Shown piece by piece: positions 61,466-64,000 of a stretch of DNA of 64,000 bases; the first letter of the stretch is position 1, and each line of letters opens with the position of its first letter. Source of the stretch: Cyanoderma ruficeps (Eukaryota; Chordata; Aves; Passeriformes; Timaliidae); the NCBI GenBank assembly GCA_008694505.1, contig VZDJ01000301.1, positions 1,403,485-1,467,484 on the forward strand, read 5' to 3'. The notes beneath the pieces were generated by a model. That model was not told where the DNA came from and did no database searches. It saw only the letters and a program-made list of their open reading frames with translations. A program made the position numbers and the translations under genes.

Positions 61466-64000
61466 CCAAACCATTAGGCCCACTTCAACATTCCCTTCAA
61501 GGCTGCCAGATGTGTGTCTGGTATTGGATTTGGCTGGCTGGCCATGGATTTTATTTCTTTTTTGACAACAACTGCCTTGTTCGGACACTTTACGTTCTAC
61601 ACATCTCCTAAGATGGGAACCTCAGCCGAAGAAAAGGAACCTGAATCACACAAAAAGCTGAACAATGGATAATTGCTGCTGCCCTAAAATGAAATCCACA
61701 GTGTCCAGATCCCTCCTGGGTGAGCTCCAAAGTTTAATTTGATACTGTCCACATGCAGATAAATGAACACAAAGTGCTGTCTTTCAATTAGAACTCACAT
61801 ATCAGAAAAGGTGGTGCCCACAGCACACATTAGGAAAACAGCTTTTAACTGTATCTCTGCTTGGGGCCAACATGCCACAGAAGCCAAATTTCTGCACTGG
61901 AAGTGTGTTCCTTACCTACATATCTTTAAGAGGCTGACCTGAGCTCAGAACTGAGCACATGCTGAGGACAGCCCTTCCACCACCCGTGGGACACCCAGGT
62001 ATCTGCAGGCCTTGGCAGAGGATCCTTTAGCAACACAGAGAGGGGGACTGCAGGGCTGAACAGGAGCAATTGGAGGAGCCAGAAATGGAAAGGAAGGGGA
62101 AAGCAACTCAAGAGCTGAAGAGGAAGGCCAGACCTTTAACGTGACAAGATGTGAGACTGTTCCCATGGCAAAAGAGAAACGCGGAGATGGAGAGGGAAAG
62201 ATCTGTGCCTCAGGACTGTTGAATGAAAGGAGTTTGTAAAGCACCTTTGTCTCTTACTGGCTTCAGCAATGCTTGGGAGTTGCTACAGCTTTTCCAAACA
62301 TTGATATTTTACTTCTCTTACCATTAAAAGCAATACTAAAACCACCACATGATGTTTTCCAGATGCTTTTCCTTACCTGTTGTGTGTTAAAGCTAATCAA
62401 CATCCTGCATTTTAATCAGCAAATCAAACTGAAAAATACAATTGTGGAGAATGGTCCTTCAAATATGGAGTATTACAGTAGCAGACATTTAAAATCATGT
62501 CTGGAACAAATTCCTTCAGCTCTGGCTGCAACATTTCTTATTGGTATTTCTATCATCTTCCAGTTTGCTCAGTCACTGTGCCACACACTCCTCACAGAGG
62601 CAACATTTTCTAACAACAAAACCACCCTTCATGGCAGCTGAAGCTGTTTTTCACCAGCAATGGAAACTGAAAAACAGAGACAGGAACCTGCATTTCAGCC
62701 ACTTCCATTCTTGGAAATTAGATGCTCTCACAACTTCTCCATATCCACATCTCATTGCTGCCAGATAAAATTTTCATCAAAAATAGGATGAAGTTTGCCC
62801 TACACTTTGAAAAACTCCAGGGCTCTAAAACTGAATTTAGGCCACAGCTGAATTCCCCAATCAGTAGAGTTCTATTTCCTTTTATCTTGTTTGGCCAAAC
62901 ACAAGACACACACTGCACAGCATCATAGTATTTAAAGCACCAAACCCAAGGTGGGAATCTGACTCTGCTCTGTCACGTTCCAGACTACCACCATGCCCAA
63001 GATGCATGGAAAGACTTTAACTTTCTAAATCACATCTTCCAATCCCAGCCAGTTTCACAGAAGAGGCATAATAAGTTGTCTGCTGCAGTTTTTAGCATTC
63101 CTTCTTGTTACTGGCAATCTTTTTCAGTCTTGCCGCTCCATTTTAGTTCACTAATGCAGCACAGGCTACCCTGATCCGAGACAAGAGCAACCCATCTTGA
63201 AAGAGACTTTTTTCCAGGACCTGCTAATCTAACAGCAGACTTGAATAGCACTCAGATATGAGAAGAATGGAAACTTCTTCTGCATTGGTCATGTTATCTC
63301 ACTCTGTCCCATCACACAGCTCATCTGCTTTGATAGGAGAATTCCCACATCTTCATTTTCTTTTTGTTTTACCTCTCCTTAAATATTTCTACCTTAGATA
63401 CAATGACGTATTTACTTGCTTTTTGTGTATCACCAACCAAGCTCTGACAGAATAAAATTGTCTGCTTTTTCTGCATGCTCTCCATGCCTCCACTATTACT
63501 TTCCACATTCATGTCTCTATTATCCATGGGTATAATCCAGGTTACAGAGTAAACTCTCTGCAGGTGCCAGCTGTGGCTGACTCCATCATTTGCGGTGTGA
63601 CAATGTCCCTCAGTGATGTGTCCACAGGACCAAGGAGATGTCCACCAGGGTTTCTGGCCTTGGGCACAGAACTGAGGGAGCACAGCCTTCTGCTTGGACC
63701 CCATCTGGCACATGTGCTGTGTCTTAACCTGGGATTTACCTTGATCAGCTCTGACCATCATAAGCAGCAACATTTCTGACCTTTCTGTTTCCTCTCATGA
63801 CTTTTTAGTAGGTTCCGTACCTGTATTTACACATGATCTGTACCAGGCTTTTGCTTTCTTCTGTTCCTGCATCTCATCACCTGCTGTATGGCAGGTTATC
63901 AAAAGCTGCCCTGTTTCATCTCTGAAAGCATCTCCCAGCCTCAGCCACAGAGCTCTCCTCCCAAAGTAGGCACAAGTGTGCAGGTCCTGGCACATCCTGT

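Larger units (their letters stand above)
50569..64000 (-). other. LPP: LPP intron, 3' part (continues beyond the window end)
   Basis: Intronic sequence upstream, in transcript sense, of the export-signal exon. No exon resembling the LPP N-terminal region (proline stretches of FPPPP type) was found, so that exon should lie past 64000. Contents are a short hairpin at 56485-56502, L2-like relics at 57655-57700 and 61420-61465, a candidate regulatory stretch at 59400-59830 with a 16-bp perfect palindrome, and an ancient repeat relic at 60895-60995. A moderately GC-rich patch lies near 53480-53680. The rest shows nothing I can name. Confidence 0.85.

Noticed and set aside
1..64000. tRNA, rRNA, CRISPR, bacterial operon or endogenous retrovirus features.
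   Set aside because: No cloverleaf with A/B boxes, spaced direct-repeat array, ribosomal core, paired LTRs or gag/pol-like frames were recognised on either strand.

Overview
This window is vertebrate nuclear DNA and lies entirely inside one large, intron-rich gene on the minus strand. The gene is LPP (LIM domain containing preferred translocation partner in lipoma, zyxin family). The organism is almost certainly a bird. The protein matches LPP at signature segments (LDAEIDSLTSIL, STPVTGHKRM, KKTYITDP), and the clearest interspersed repeat (26338-26630) is a CR1 LINE 3' end of the avian type. Repeat density by eye is low, as in birds. The species cannot be told from the sequence.

Layout, in transcript order (right to left). 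50569-64000 is the 3' part of an intron. 50446-50568 is a 41-codon exon that carries the nuclear export signal. 14301-50445 is a complete 36,145-base intron. 13632-14300 is a 223-codon exon encoding the proline/tyrosine-rich linker. 1-13631 is the 5' part of the next intron. Both exons are in phase 0 at both ends and have GT/AG splice sites. The N-terminal alpha-actinin/VASP-binding exons would lie beyond 64000, and the LIM-domain exons beyond position 1. No other protein-coding gene, tRNA, rRNA or CRISPR array was recognised; the other open frames look like chance.

The introns hold an avian CR1 fragment, a hAT-like MITE with a decayed 8-bp target duplication (19199-19391), a second inverted-repeat element (24751-24853), and several weak MIR-like and L2-like relics. 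They also hold small tandem duplications (a perfect 39-bp pair at 11721-11798), A/C-rich low-complexity tracts, and a few stretches that look like regulatory elements. The best of these has a near-perfect RFX-type X-box palindrome at 30803-30816. The most unusual coding feature is the very high GC and CpG content confined to the linker exon. I found no evidence of a novel multi-gene system. The points worth a second look concern exon architecture, base composition, possible enhancers and repeat relics, including an L2-like fragment that resembles the miR-28 precursor but lies antisense to LPP.
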